A stretch of DNA of 64,000 bases from JADKIH01 sp964595205. GTDB taxonomy: Bacteria; Bacteroidota; Bacteroidia; AKYH767-A; 2013-40CM-41-45. Both the position numbers and the translations under genes were made by a program. The stretch lies in assembly GCA_964595205.1 (NCBI GenBank), contig CAZQOQ010000037.1, positions 124,001 through 188,000 of the forward strand. Reading direction: 5' to 3'. A model generated the notes under the pieces. That model had not been told where the DNA came from, did no database searches, and was given only the letters and a program-made list of their open reading frames with translations. This document shows, piece after piece, positions 8,799 through 18,019 of this stretch. Every line of letters starts with the position of its first letter. The stretch's first letter is position 1.

Positions 8799-10709
8799 TT
8801 ATTCTTTGATAATTTTATTTATCAGGACAGTGGAGTTGTTTTTCAGGGAAACGATATAGATGCCACTCATGAATTCAGAAATATTCACCGGTATCCGGTT
8901 GAAACCCTTTGCGAGCTGCACTTTTTTGGAAAGCACAACACTTCCTCTTATATCGGTAATCGTAATTTCTGCCTGATTAACTATGTTTGATTCGTATTCG
9001 ATTTGAAATTTATCCTGTGCAGGGTTCGGGAATACTTTCAGGCTCGAACTTCCGTCAGCATTTGCTTCAAGTATTGATGATGTGCCGCCGGTAGTAAAAT
9101 ATCCTTTCTGCGAGAGTGTTCCTGTGGTATTTCCGCAGGCAGTATAGACCTGCCATGAATACAAGGTAAGGGGCAGCAATCCCGCCACCTGGGCTTCACT
9201 CTGTCCGATATTCTGCATCCTGAGATACGACGGCGGGGCACTTCCATTGTCAGGCCCGAATTTGATAATGATACTGTCGCCTGTCTGACCGGCATTCCAG
9301 CTAAGTAATTCCGAATAATCAGACACCATCGACGACGACAATCCACCCGGTGTCGACGTCATGCAACTTCCGCCTGGTATCGTTATGTTTTCCGGAGACG
9401 AAACCGTGCTGCAACCGTATGAGTTTGTTACTATCACCGAATAGTTTCCATTTACAACCGAGATAAATTCTGCCGCTGTCGCTCCCTCCACATTCGAATT
9501 CTCGAGTTGCCATTGGTAAGAATAAACCGTTCCGCTTCCTGCCGTCGCATTTGCCGTAAGCGGTAATTGTCCGGCATTAAATGTTCCCTGGCTGATCGAA
9601 ACCACCGGGAGATTCCGTACCGTAATAACGCTCGTCGGTGTGGATGCCGTCGTTCCATTCAGTGTCACGTCACAGGTGTAGCTCCCTGATGCAGTGACCG
9701 TAATCGATTGCGTGGTCGCTCCTGTCGACCATTCATAGCTGTCGCCCTGCGTGGCTGTAAGAGTCGTGCTGCTTCCCGCGCAAAATGCAGTAGGGCCTGT
9801 TGAAGCAATGGTCGGAGAAAATGTTCCCGGAGCCGGCTTCGGCATGAATCTCCAGACAAACCAGTGATAACCCAGAACATTTACATATTGCTTCCACGAA
9901 GAGTTATCGTTATTAAAGTCTGTTATGTATTTATTATAAGCCTCCTGCTGTGCGTGTGATTCGAGCCAGGGTCCCATGAAATCAGGTTCTGCAGAAAATA
10001 TCGGTGCAATATCGATCATCGAATTGTTCGATGCCAGGTATGACATTCTCGTCTTGCTGTAGCTATATAATGAAGATGTGCCTGTCCTGTATGCATGAAG
10101 CAGGACGCGATCCACATTCTGCTGGATCTGCGATGCCTGTCCCTGGTTAAACCAGCCAAGATAGGTCTCCGACAATACCTGTTGTGTGGCCGCAAGGGAA
10201 TCGATCTTGTGCATCTGCTCGATAAAAAATTTAAACCCTCCGCTTGTATCACAATTGCAGTTTGCCTGCTGGAGATATTGCGTACAATAGTAGCCCCCCG
10301 GAGATACCGAAGAAGTGGTCCAGAATTCAAATTCAAGATTGAATACGTTGAACCTCTCATGGTCGTCCGTCCTGCTCAGATTAAACGGCCCTATCTTGTC
10401 GCGGAATGAAGAATAATTTTCTCCAACGGCGCCAACATATTGCACTCCGTAATTATCTCTTGCCCGTTTGATGAATGCACCTAATTTGTCTGCCGTAGTT
10501 GAATTACTCAGATTCAGGTTATGCAGATCATACATCGCAATGTAATTGAAAGAACTGTCCTGGGCATAATTCAGCAGACTGTCTTCCTTGTTTTGATTAC
10601 CGAGTATGTCACTGAAATGGTCAATATAAATACCGCGCAGGCTTGTTGACTGCCCGCTGACTGAATAGCACAGTAAGATCAGGAATAAGGTGTAAAGGTT
10701 GTGTTTCAT
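8799..10709 (-). CDS. Secreted T9SS protein, paralog of the 5633-8368 product
   Basis: 636 residues from the ATG at 10709; the frame is open to 10892 but the signal peptide MKHNLYTLFLILLCYSVSGQ fixes the start. The N-terminal domain (about residues 24-290) matches the neighbour: GIYIDHFSDILGNQNKE, VFNLEFEFW, SETYLGWFNQG, VLLHAYR, SAEPDFMGPWLESH and a final YHWFVWRFMPK. After it come one Ig-like repeat of the neighbour's type, a second more diverged Ig-like domain, a fibronectin-III-like domain (about residues 460-555) and a type A T9SS tail (FPNPAQDKFQIEY to NKIIKE). The two genes arose by tandem duplication followed by different shuffling of the C-terminal modules. No enzymatic activity is known to me. 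Confidence 0.8.
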   Translation of the reverse strand: MKHNLYTLFLILLCYSVSGQSTSLRGIYIDHFSDILGNQNKEDSLLNYAQDSSFNYIAMYDLHNLNLSNSTTADKLGAFIKRARDNYGVQYVGAVGENYSSFRDKIGPFNLSRTDDHERFNVFNLEFEFWTTSSVSPGGYYCTQYLQQANCNCDTSGGFKFFIEQMHKIDSLAATQQVLSETYLGWFNQGQASQIQQNVDRVLLHAYRTGTSSLYSYSKTRMSYLASNNSMIDIAPIFSAEPDFMGPWLESHAQQEAYNKYITDFNNDNSSWKQYVNVLGYHWFVWRFMPKPAPGTFSPTIASTGPTAFCAGSSTTLTATQGDSYEWSTGATTQSITVTASGSYTCDVTLNGTTASTPTSVITVRNLPVVSISQGTFNAGQLPLTANATAGSGTVYSYQWQLENSNVEGATAAEFISVVNGNYSVIVTNSYGCSTVSSPENITIPGGSCMTSTPGGLSSSMVSDYSELLSWNAGQTGDSIIIKFGPDNGSAPPSYLRMQNIGQSEAQVAGLLPLTLYSWQVYTACGNTTGTLSQKGYFTTGGTSSILEANADGSSSLKVFPNPAQDKFQIEYESNIVNQAEITITDIRGSVVLSKKVQLAKGFNRIPVNISEFMSGIYIVSLKNNSTVLINKIIKE

Positions 10710-11011
10710 CGTGTGATCGGCTAAGTGTGTATGCAAACTAAACCGATTGAATTCCCGAAAAAGAAATAAATGACCCTGGAAAAGATTCTGTAAGATTTTT
10801 GGAAAAATTGCTTTTGAAAAGGAAACATTTTTTGAGAATTCATTTTTTATGCTGAATACTCGTATCATTTGCCGGTCATTTGGGCACTTCAATGAAGTTG
10901 ATCTGAAAATTGTATTGTAATTGTTTTTTCAAATCGCATTTGATTTCAACTTTTTGCGGCTGTTTTATTAATAATCGTGATTCTATTGCTTTACTTTGTG
11001 TCAGAATTCTG
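10710..11011. other. Divergent intergenic region
   Basis: 302 bp between divergent genes. It is AT-rich and must contain promoters for the secreted protein (minus) and the asparaginase (plus). I see no clear consensus promoter, repeat or RNA gene. Confidence 0.4.
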
Positions 11012-11932
11012 ATGATGGAAAATACAGCAATAGCTATCCACGGCGGTGCCGGGACAATAGTCCGATCTGCCATGACTGCCGAAAGGGAAAATGCGTATCA
11101 TGCAGCTCTCAGGAATGCACTTACAGCAGGATATGATCTCCTTAAAAAAGGTCATTCTTCGATCGAAGCCGTCGAGGCTGCCGTGATCTCACTTGAGAAC
11201 TCACCTTTGTTTAATGCGGGAAGAGGGTCGGTATTCACTCATGAAGAAAAGCATGAGATGGATGCATCGATCATGGATGGAAAGACGCTGAAAGCCGGCG
11301 CCGTTGCCGGCGTTCAACACGTGAGGAACCCCATAGTCCTGGCCCGGACGATCATGGATCATTCCGAATTTGTCTTCCTTTCGGGTCATGGAGCAGAAGA
11401 ATTTGCCAGACAGAAGAATTTGCAGATGGAACCGGATGAATATTTCTTCGATCAATTCAGGTACAACCAGCTAATCGAAGCAAAGGGAAAGGATCGGGTT
11501 CAGCTTGATCATAGCGATAAAAAATTCGGTACAGTCGGAGCGGTTGCAATCGATAAAAATGGAAACCTTGCTGCTGCAACCTCTACCGGCGGCATGACCA
11601 ATAAGCATTTTAACAGGATAGGGGATACTCCGGTCATTGGTTCCGGAAACTATGCCAACAATAACACGTGCGCCATCTCATGCACAGGACACGGTGAATT
11701 TTTTATCAGGGCGGTTGTGGCTTATGATATTTCCTGCCTGATGGAATACAAAGGTCTGTCGCTACATGAAGCCTGTGATTTGGTGGTTAATGAAAAACTT
11801 AAAAAAATGGGAGGCGAGGGAGGACTCGTTGCTGTCGATTCGCTGGGAAATTTGGAATTAGTCTTTAATTCTGAGGGAATGTACAGGGGTTTTAAGACTG
11901 AAAAGGAGGAAAAAGTCATGATTTATAAATGA
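11012..11932 (+). CDS. iaaA: Isoaspartyl peptidase / L-asparaginase (Ntn-hydrolase)
   Basis: 306 residues from the ATG at 11012 (a second ATG follows at 11015). The open frame extends upstream to 10910, but that part is cysteine-rich and unrelated, while HGGAGT right after this start is the usual N terminus. The family is made as a precursor that cleaves itself into two subunits; the nucleophile is the threonine of KFGTVGAVAID (Thr174), which becomes the new N terminus. Substrate-site motifs STGGMTNK, RIGDTPVIGSGNYA and CTGHGE are intact. It removes beta-aspartyl residues from peptides and hydrolyses asparagine. There is no signal peptide, so it is predicted cytoplasmic. Confidence 0.93.
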   Translation: MMENTAIAIHGGAGTIVRSAMTAERENAYHAALRNALTAGYDLLKKGHSSIEAVEAAVISLENSPLFNAGRGSVFTHEEKHEMDASIMDGKTLKAGAVAGVQHVRNPIVLARTIMDHSEFVFLSGHGAEEFARQKNLQMEPDEYFFDQFRYNQLIEAKGKDRVQLDHSDKKFGTVGAVAIDKNGNLAAATSTGGMTNKHFNRIGDTPVIGSGNYANNNTCAISCTGHGEFFIRAVVAYDISCLMEYKGLSLHEACDLVVNEKLKKMGGEGGLVAVDSLGNLELVFNSEGMYRGFKTEKEEKVMIYK

Positions 11933-11972
11933 CATTTTCAAGACTGAAATCAGCCTGGTTTAAAACTAATGT

Positions 11973-12003
11973 TTTGGACTGTAAAACAGGATGGCTATAT
12001 TTG
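11973..12003 (+). promoter_or_regulatory. Bacteroidota-type promoter of the PKD protein
   Basis: TTTG at 11973-11976 and TATATTTG at 11996-12003 are 19 bp apart, matching the -33/-7 consensus (TTTG, TAnnTTTG). The TTG start of the gene lies at 12023, about 20 bp downstream of the -7 box. Confidence 0.6.
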
Positions 12004-12022
12004 GTAATTCTAAATCCAGGCT

Positions 12023-14362
12023 TTGAAAAAGTACTTTTATTTACTTTTCATTTTAGTTTTTTTGGGTACTGATTCTTTTGCTTCGCACATCGTTGGCGGT
12101 GAAATGAATTACCGGTACCTCTCGCCAAATAATTATGAAGTTACATTAACCGTTTACAGGGATTGTTACAATGGAATTCCGCCTTTCGATGATCCTGCCG
12201 CAGTGGGTATTTTTGACAAACGGGGAGATCTGATCCGTACATACTATCCTCATCCAACGGGCATTCACAATATTCCAAATGCAATCAATTCTCCCTGCCT
12301 CACTCCACCGGTTAATGTTTGTTACCAGGTTGCCAAATATATTTTCCAGATAACCGTACCGCCGGGTATGGGGCCCTATACTATCACATATCAACGCTGC
12401 TGCCGTAATTATACCATTAATAACATTGAAAATGTGCAGGAGGCTGGCGCCACTTACGTAGCCACTATCCCTGATCCTTCTGTAGTTGCAATAGATAATA
12501 ATCCTGTCTTCAGACAACTCCCACCGACATTTATTTGCAGAAGTGCACCATTTACATTCGATCATTCAGCAACCGACTCTGATGGTGATTCACTCGTTTA
12601 TGAGGTTAGCAATCCGTTGGATGGTGGCAGCAGGATCTCTCCGATCCCTGATCCCCCTGAGCCTCCGCCTTACGGGTATATTGGTTTTCTCCCTCCATAT
12701 TCAGTGAATAACGTATTCGGCGGTTTGCCGTTAACCATCAATCACCAGACCGGATTTATAAAGGCCACTCCTAACAACGAAGGACAATACGTTTACTGCA
12801 TTGTAGTCAAGGAGTACAGGAATGGTGTTTTAATCGGTGAAACCCGGAGAGATTTTCAGGTCAATATCATTACGTGCCCTGATCTGACAGTTGCATCGAT
12901 CTATTCTCCTACAATTGCCTGTGGAAACCTCACGGCTGAATTTGTAAATAACAGCTATGGATCCACGCAGTTTCAGTGGGACTTTGGCGACACATCTACA
13001 TTTTCCGATACATCGACAATCAAAAATCCAAGTTATGATTACCCCGATACCGGAACATATTATGCCACATTGATCGCCTATTCTCCATTTAACAGTTTGT
13101 GTAACGATACTGTTGAGGGGCTCGTGCATGTGTATCCTGAATTCTTCTCTGATTTTATTTTTACCAACTATCATTGCTCCGGTCTCTATTCGTTTTCTGA
13201 CGCATCTTATGGAATTCATGGTGAAGCAAATTACTGGACATGGAACTTCGGTGATAACACAAGGCCCTCCTTCCAGGAGAACCCGATTCATTCATATACT
13301 GCCCCGGGAGAATATACAGTTACGCTTACCTCTTCCGTCGATTCGGCATGTCTTGATACGATTCAGAAATCAGTGAGGGTGCTCAGGAATCCTGTAGCCG
13401 ATTTCAGCATCTCGCTTGATACGTGCAACTTCCAGCTGAGGACCAATAACGTCTCCCAGTTTTCCGTAAATCAACGATGGGACTTTGGAGACAACACGAC
13501 TATTTATTCCCGTGACGCTGAACATAAATTTCTTCACCCGGGGGAATATGACGTCAGGTTGTATGTGGTTTCAGATTCTTCCTGCGTGGATACGACAACC
13601 ATTCATGTTTCAATACCACCTTTGCCTGTGCCGGATTTCAGCTTCCTGACTCAACCTTGCGATTCGAATGTTCAGTTTGTGAATTTATCGGCTAACGCAG
13701 AAAAATATATCTGGAGTTTTGGAGATAATGATTTCTCATTTGAGGATGAGCCGTTTCATTCCTATTCGAAAACCGGCTGGCTCAATGTAAAACTTACCGC
13801 GATTTCAGAACACAAATGCAAGGCAGTTGCTGAGAAAAGCATGTATATCGTCAGTCATAAAAAAGCATTTTTCAAAGCGGTTACTGATTCCTGCAAGGGT
13901 CTCGTAAATTTCATAAACGTTACTGACGGCGCTACGAACTATCACTGGGATTTCGGTGATGGTACAGTAAGTACGGAACAATATCCTGCACATAAATATG
14001 AAAAGGAAGGCGAGTATGTTATAAAATTGTCCGTGAATAATGAGACTGAATGCGGTGAATTTGAAACACAAAAACATACTTACGAAGATCCGCTGGGTGA
14101 AAAACTGTTCATTCCAAATACATTTACGCCAAATGGCGATGGCCACAACGATTTTTTCGAGATCAGCAGTTTTCGTCCATGTGATATTTATAAGTTAACA
14201 ATCATCAACAGGTGGGGCCAGGAAGTCTTTCAAACAGAAGACGCTTACAATACCAAGTGGGATGGTTCCTTCGGTGGCGAAAAACTTGCTGCTGATGTGT
14301 ACGTCTATATCCTTGAAGACGGCGATAACAGGAGGACTGGTTTAATCACCATCCTGAGGTAA
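12023..14362 (+). CDS. Secreted five-PKD-domain protein with T9SS type B (CHU_C) tail
   Basis: 779 residues starting at a TTG; KKYFYLLFILVFLGTDSFA is a good signal peptide and SHIVGGEMNYRYL right after it is a common start in Bacteroidota adhesin-like proteins. The first 290 residues form a cysteine-containing globular region (DCYNG, QRCCRNYT). Five PKD domains follow (WDFGDTS, WNFGDNT, WDFGDNT, WSFGDND, WDFGDGT). The protein ends in a gliding-motility-associated C-terminal domain: IPNTFTPNGDGHNDFFEIS, IINRWGQEVF, WDGSFGG and a final LITILR. This tail sends proteins through the type IX system, often keeping them at the cell surface. Predicted role: surface adhesin or structural protein. Confidence 0.88.
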   Translation: MKKYFYLLFILVFLGTDSFASHIVGGEMNYRYLSPNNYEVTLTVYRDCYNGIPPFDDPAAVGIFDKRGDLIRTYYPHPTGIHNIPNAINSPCLTPPVNVCYQVAKYIFQITVPPGMGPYTITYQRCCRNYTINNIENVQEAGATYVATIPDPSVVAIDNNPVFRQLPPTFICRSAPFTFDHSATDSDGDSLVYEVSNPLDGGSRISPIPDPPEPPPYGYIGFLPPYSVNNVFGGLPLTINHQTGFIKATPNNEGQYVYCIVVKEYRNGVLIGETRRDFQVNIITCPDLTVASIYSPTIACGNLTAEFVNNSYGSTQFQWDFGDTSTFSDTSTIKNPSYDYPDTGTYYATLIAYSPFNSLCNDTVEGLVHVYPEFFSDFIFTNYHCSGLYSFSDASYGIHGEANYWTWNFGDNTRPSFQENPIHSYTAPGEYTVTLTSSVDSACLDTIQKSVRVLRNPVADFSISLDTCNFQLRTNNVSQFSVNQRWDFGDNTTIYSRDAEHKFLHPGEYDVRLYVVSDSSCVDTTTIHVSIPPLPVPDFSFLTQPCDSNVQFVNLSANAEKYIWSFGDNDFSFEDEPFHSYSKTGWLNVKLTAISEHKCKAVAEKSMYIVSHKKAFFKAVTDSCKGLVNFINVTDGATNYHWDFGDGTVSTEQYPAHKYEKEGEYVIKLSVNNETECGEFETQKHTYEDPLGEKLFIPNTFTPNGDGHNDFFEISSFRPCDIYKLTIINRWGQEVFQTEDAYNTKWDGSFGGEKLAADVYVYILEDGDNRRTGLITILR

Positions 14363-14486
14363 TCTTTGATCATTTTTTATGTACTCTGATGGAAAATTTA
14401 ATTGCATGCGGGATAAAATTTTCTCATCAATATTGCTGGTAACAGACGGTCCCTGAGTCGAAGGGGGGATTCAGAAAACAAAGTCG

Positions 14487-15968
14487 TTATAAATTGTCAT
14501 TCCTCTTTTTTAAGAAAGGAATATACGAATGAAACTCAGGGACAATCTTCATGTAGTAGATTCCTGCCAGGTAAATTCCTAAAATGATTGAAGTTCGGTA
14601 AATGACATTAAACACCGGTGAAGCAGTAAGAGGCAAAAGATAATGAAGAGCCATTCCAAAGAGTATTAGTGAGAATATCCTGAACATGGATTTGTCGTAT
14701 GGCTGCAACCTGAACCCGCGATAAATAATAATAAATCTGACAAGCGCAAAGAAGCTCACGGTCAATGCCGTGGAAACGGCGGCGCCTTCGATACCCCAAA
14801 GCGGAATCAGCAGCACATTCAATCCGAAAGCCATGGCGGCAACAAGTATCAGCAACAATCCGCCAAGCCTGTAAAATTTTGAATTGTAGATCAGCGACGT
14901 ATTCGATCCTCCTGCCATATTAATAAGCGTACCCGTGCTGATGATGAGAACTACGTTGATGCCTTTCATGTAATCAGAAGGAAGGAAGGTGAAGAGATCA
15001 GCAATGTTTATATTGACAAGGAGGTAAAGTGCGCCGCCGAGCAGGAATAAATATTTCGAGGACTTGAAATAGATCTCCATGATCTCTTTGTGGTTATCGG
15101 TTGACAATGCATTCGAAAGTTTTGTGTAGGCGATGCGATCGAGCGAATTCAGAGGCGCCTCTATGAATGTGGGTATGAATGCAGCAATGCTGTATATTCC
15201 AACAAAGCCAATCGGCATGTAATTTCCGATCATGATCGAATCGAGGTATTTTAAACCCATCGATGCGATTCCTGCCACGGATAATAGAAATCCATACTTC
15301 ACCATGCTAACAACTTTCTGTTCTTTCAGGAATGCTTTGTCTACTCTTAATGTCGGCTTGTCTATTTTAAACAGGTAATATACCAGCATAATGAGCTGAA
15401 TGCCGTAGATAAAAACGAAAAAGAAAATGAACCAGTCGATATCGATCAGCTTCAGGAAATAAACCGCTATCACAACAATCGTCAGCAGCCGGTTAACTAC
15501 GTCGTTCAGAAGAGAAGGGAAGGTGGACTTGAAGAGCGAGAAGCAGTATGTATTCAACACGGTAATGAAGCCGAGAATCACGGAAAACGGAAGAACGTAA
15601 TCATAATATTCTGTGAATAATTTTGAATTCGTTTCATATTGTCCGATGATTGCGTCTTTGAAAATATTCAGCAGGAAAAAAATGATGATTCCGCCTGCTA
15701 TCGGAAAGAGCATGACGAAGCCCAGGAAACCGTAGTGACCCTTTTCCCGGTTCCGGAACAATGGAAAGTACCTGACTGTGATGCTTGTAATTCCGAGCGG
15801 CACAAAAACGGCGATGAGCGACGAGAATGAAAATAACATTCTCGTAAGGCCGATCTCTTCTTTAGTGAGAAGAAATGGTTGAATGATTATGAGGTTGACA
15901 AATCCAATTACTATTCCCAGGTAGGTAATAATAGTGTTTTGAATTCCCTGTTTCTGAATAATCCCCAA
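14487..15968 (-). CDS. Polysaccharide flippase (Wzx-like, MOP superfamily)
   Basis: 493 residues from a TTG start. About twelve to fourteen hydrophobic helices span the whole length. The N terminus QGIQNTIITYLGIVIGFVN and the region LDSIMIGNYMPIGFVGIYSIA are typical of MOP-family exporters such as Wzx/RfbX. Expected role: flipping undecaprenyl-linked oligosaccharide across the inner membrane. It faces away from rfbF with a 64-bp gap between starts, at the edge of the CDP-sugar cluster. Confidence 0.85.
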   Translation of the reverse strand: MGIIQKQGIQNTIITYLGIVIGFVNLIIIQPFLLTKEEIGLTRMLFSFSSLIAVFVPLGITSITVRYFPLFRNREKGHYGFLGFVMLFPIAGGIIIFFLLNIFKDAIIGQYETNSKLFTEYYDYVLPFSVILGFITVLNTYCFSLFKSTFPSLLNDVVNRLLTIVVIAVYFLKLIDIDWFIFFFVFIYGIQLIMLVYYLFKIDKPTLRVDKAFLKEQKVVSMVKYGFLLSVAGIASMGLKYLDSIMIGNYMPIGFVGIYSIAAFIPTFIEAPLNSLDRIAYTKLSNALSTDNHKEIMEIYFKSSKYLFLLGGALYLLVNINIADLFTFLPSDYMKGINVVLIISTGTLINMAGGSNTSLIYNSKFYRLGGLLLILVAAMAFGLNVLLIPLWGIEGAAVSTALTVSFFALVRFIIIYRGFRLQPYDKSMFRIFSLILFGMALHYLLPLTASPVFNVIYRTSIILGIYLAGIYYMKIVPEFHSYIPFLKKRNDNL

Positions 15969-16032
15969 TACAAAAAAAATTAATACTTTAGGCCGCGCAA
16001 ATATAATAGTATTCAGTCAATTAATTTTCCAA

Positions 16033-16809
16033 ATGAAAGTTGTTATTCTGTGTGGTGGTCTTGGAACTCGTTTGAAAGAAGAAACGGAGTTTAAGCCAAA
16101 GCCGATGGTTGAAATTGGCGGCAGGCCAATTCTCTGGCACATCATGAAAACGTATAGTCATTACGGCTTCAACGAGTTCGTTCTTTGTCTCGGCTATCGC
16201 GGCGACGTCATCAAAAATTATTTCTACGATTATGAGATAAGGAACAGCGACTTTACACTGAAGCTTGGAACCAACGACATAAAGATTCATAATAAATTCA
16301 ATGAAGCGGACTGGGAGATTACCTTCGCCGAAACCGGTGCATTAAACATGACAGGCTCCCGAGTGAAACAAATACAGAAGTATTGTGATGATGATGTGTT
16401 TATGCTCACCTATGGCGACGGTGTTTCGGATGTGGATATCAGCGAACTATTGAAGTTTCATAAGTCGCACGGAAAAATCGGCACCGTCACCGGCGTGCTT
16501 CCGCCTTCACGCTTCGGTGAGTTGATGACTGATGGAACTCTTGTAAGATCCTTCACGGAAAAGCCGCAGATTCATGAGGGGGGTCTCATTAATGGCGGAT
16601 ATTTTGTCTTCAATAAAAAATTCTTCGATTACCTTACCGAGGAAAGCAACTGCATCCTCGAGCGGTCGCCGCTGGAAACGCTTGCAAAAAATGATCAGCT
16701 TTGTGTTTACGAACACCGTAAGTTCTGGCAATGCATGGATACGTACCGCGACTTCGAATTTTTAAATAAGCTATGGAATGAGCATAAGGCTGAATGGAAG
16801 GTTTGGTAA
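16033..16809 (+). CDS. rfbF: Glucose-1-phosphate cytidylyltransferase
   Basis: 258 residues, the usual length. The nucleotidyltransferase signature LCGGLGTRLKEET (6-18) and KPKPMVEIGGRPILWHIMK are intact; YGDGVSD (about 129-135) supplies the metal-binding aspartates, and SRFGEL, INGGYFVF and RSPLE complete the family pattern. It makes CDP-glucose from CTP and glucose-1-phosphate, the first step toward CDP-linked deoxy sugars. It is followed by rfbG after 114 bp, so the two are probably transcribed together. Confidence 0.95.
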   Translation: MKVVILCGGLGTRLKEETEFKPKPMVEIGGRPILWHIMKTYSHYGFNEFVLCLGYRGDVIKNYFYDYEIRNSDFTLKLGTNDIKIHNKFNEADWEITFAETGALNMTGSRVKQIQKYCDDDVFMLTYGDGVSDVDISELLKFHKSHGKIGTVTGVLPPSRFGELMTDGTLVRSFTEKPQIHEGGLINGGYFVFNKKFFDYLTEESNCILERSPLETLAKNDQLCVYEHRKFWQCMDTYRDFEFLNKLWNEHKAEWKVW

Positions 16810-16923
16810 AGCAAGAATATAATAGAGTATGGAATCTTTATTTCAAAAATCCATACCGATCCGCCCAATCCGCTTCATCCGTATTTACATTAATCAGCGA
16901 TCGCAGTTCCTCCGATAAAGAAA

Positions 16924-17991
16924 ATGTCAACTCTCTCAAATACCTTTCGAAATAAAAAGATCTTTTTAACCGGGCACACCGGATTTAAAGGCGCCTGGCT
17001 AAGTGTATGGCTGCAGATGATGGGAGCGAAGGTAAGAGGCTATGCTTTGAAGGCCGAGGAGCCTTCGCTATATAATAAGATCAGGCCCGGGCTCAAAATT
17101 GATTCAGTAATTGCCGACATCAGGAATGGTGAACGACTGAAGAAGGAAATACTTTCTTTTCAACCCGATTTTATTTTTCACCTGGCCGCACAGGCCATTG
17201 TTCGTGAATCTTATAAATCACCGGTGGAGACATTTGAAACAAATGTGATCGGTACAACGAATGTTCTTGATGCACTGCGTTTTTTAAAGAAGAAGTGTGT
17301 GTGTGTGATCGTCACTACCGACAAGGTGTATGAGAATGTTGAAATGAATTATGCGTATAAGGAAACTGATAAGCTGGGCGGATATGATCCTTACAGCGCA
17401 AGCAAGGCCGCCGCTGAGATCGTTACGGAATCATACAGACTTTCGTTCTTTAATCCGGAGGATTTTTCAAAGCATAAAAAGGCTGTTGCAAGTGCTCGTG
17501 CCGGAAATGTAATCGGCGGCGGCGACTATGCTGTCGATCGTATCGTTCCAGATATTTACCGGGCGTTGTCAAAAAATAAAGTCATCACCGTAAGGAATCC
17601 CCGGTCCATCAGACCCTGGCAGCACGTGCTTGAACCTTTGAGCGGTTATCTTACTCTCGCCGCTGCAATGGATTCCGATCCGGTTAAATTTGCCTCCGCC
17701 TATAATTTCGGTCCTGATATGGAAAACATTTATTCCGTCGAAGAATTGGTTAACTTAGCAATCGCCAGATGGGGAAAAGGGAAGTATAAGAATGCAGTTA
17801 AAAAAGGTGATCATCATGAGGCGGGAATTCTGATGCTCGATATTCAAAAAGCGAAGGAAGAACTTGGATGGGAGCCTAAGTGGGACAGTAAGACCTCAAT
17901 CAGTAAATCGATCGACTGGTACAGGAAGAGCCTGGCGAAGAATTGCAATTTTATGGCGTTGTGCACAAATGATATTTCAGCATACATATAG
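16924..17991 (+). CDS. rfbG: CDP-glucose 4,6-dehydratase
   Basis: 355 residues. An extended SDR with NAD-binding GHTGFKGAWLS (about 17-27), the substrate/catalytic segment TTDKVYEN (about 131) and the YSASK motif (about 157-161), plus RAGNVIGGGDYAVDR and RPWQHVLEPL, all typical of RfbG. It turns CDP-glucose into CDP-4-keto-6-deoxyglucose. The final residues, after the usual SIDWYRKSL end, continue as a short tail. The next gene starts 28 bp downstream. Confidence 0.95.
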   Translation: MSTLSNTFRNKKIFLTGHTGFKGAWLSVWLQMMGAKVRGYALKAEEPSLYNKIRPGLKIDSVIADIRNGERLKKEILSFQPDFIFHLAAQAIVRESYKSPVETFETNVIGTTNVLDALRFLKKKCVCVIVTTDKVYENVEMNYAYKETDKLGGYDPYSASKAAAEIVTESYRLSFFNPEDFSKHKKAVASARAGNVIGGGDYAVDRIVPDIYRALSKNKVITVRNPRSIRPWQHVLEPLSGYLTLAAAMDSDPVKFASAYNFGPDMENIYSVEELVNLAIARWGKGKYKNAVKKGDHHEAGILMLDIQKAKEELGWEPKWDSKTSISKSIDWYRKSLAKNCNFMALCTNDISAYI

Positions 17992-18019
17992 AATTTACGA
18001 ATGAAATAAATACCGGGCC

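Noticed and set aside
10710..10892. 61-codon extension of the secreted paralog
   Set aside because: The signal peptide starts at 10709; the extension would bury it behind a charged segment.
10910..11011. N-terminal extension of the asparaginase
   Set aside because: The 34 extra codons are cysteine- and phenylalanine-rich, unlike any IaaA N terminus, while HGGAGT directly follows the ATG pair at 11012.
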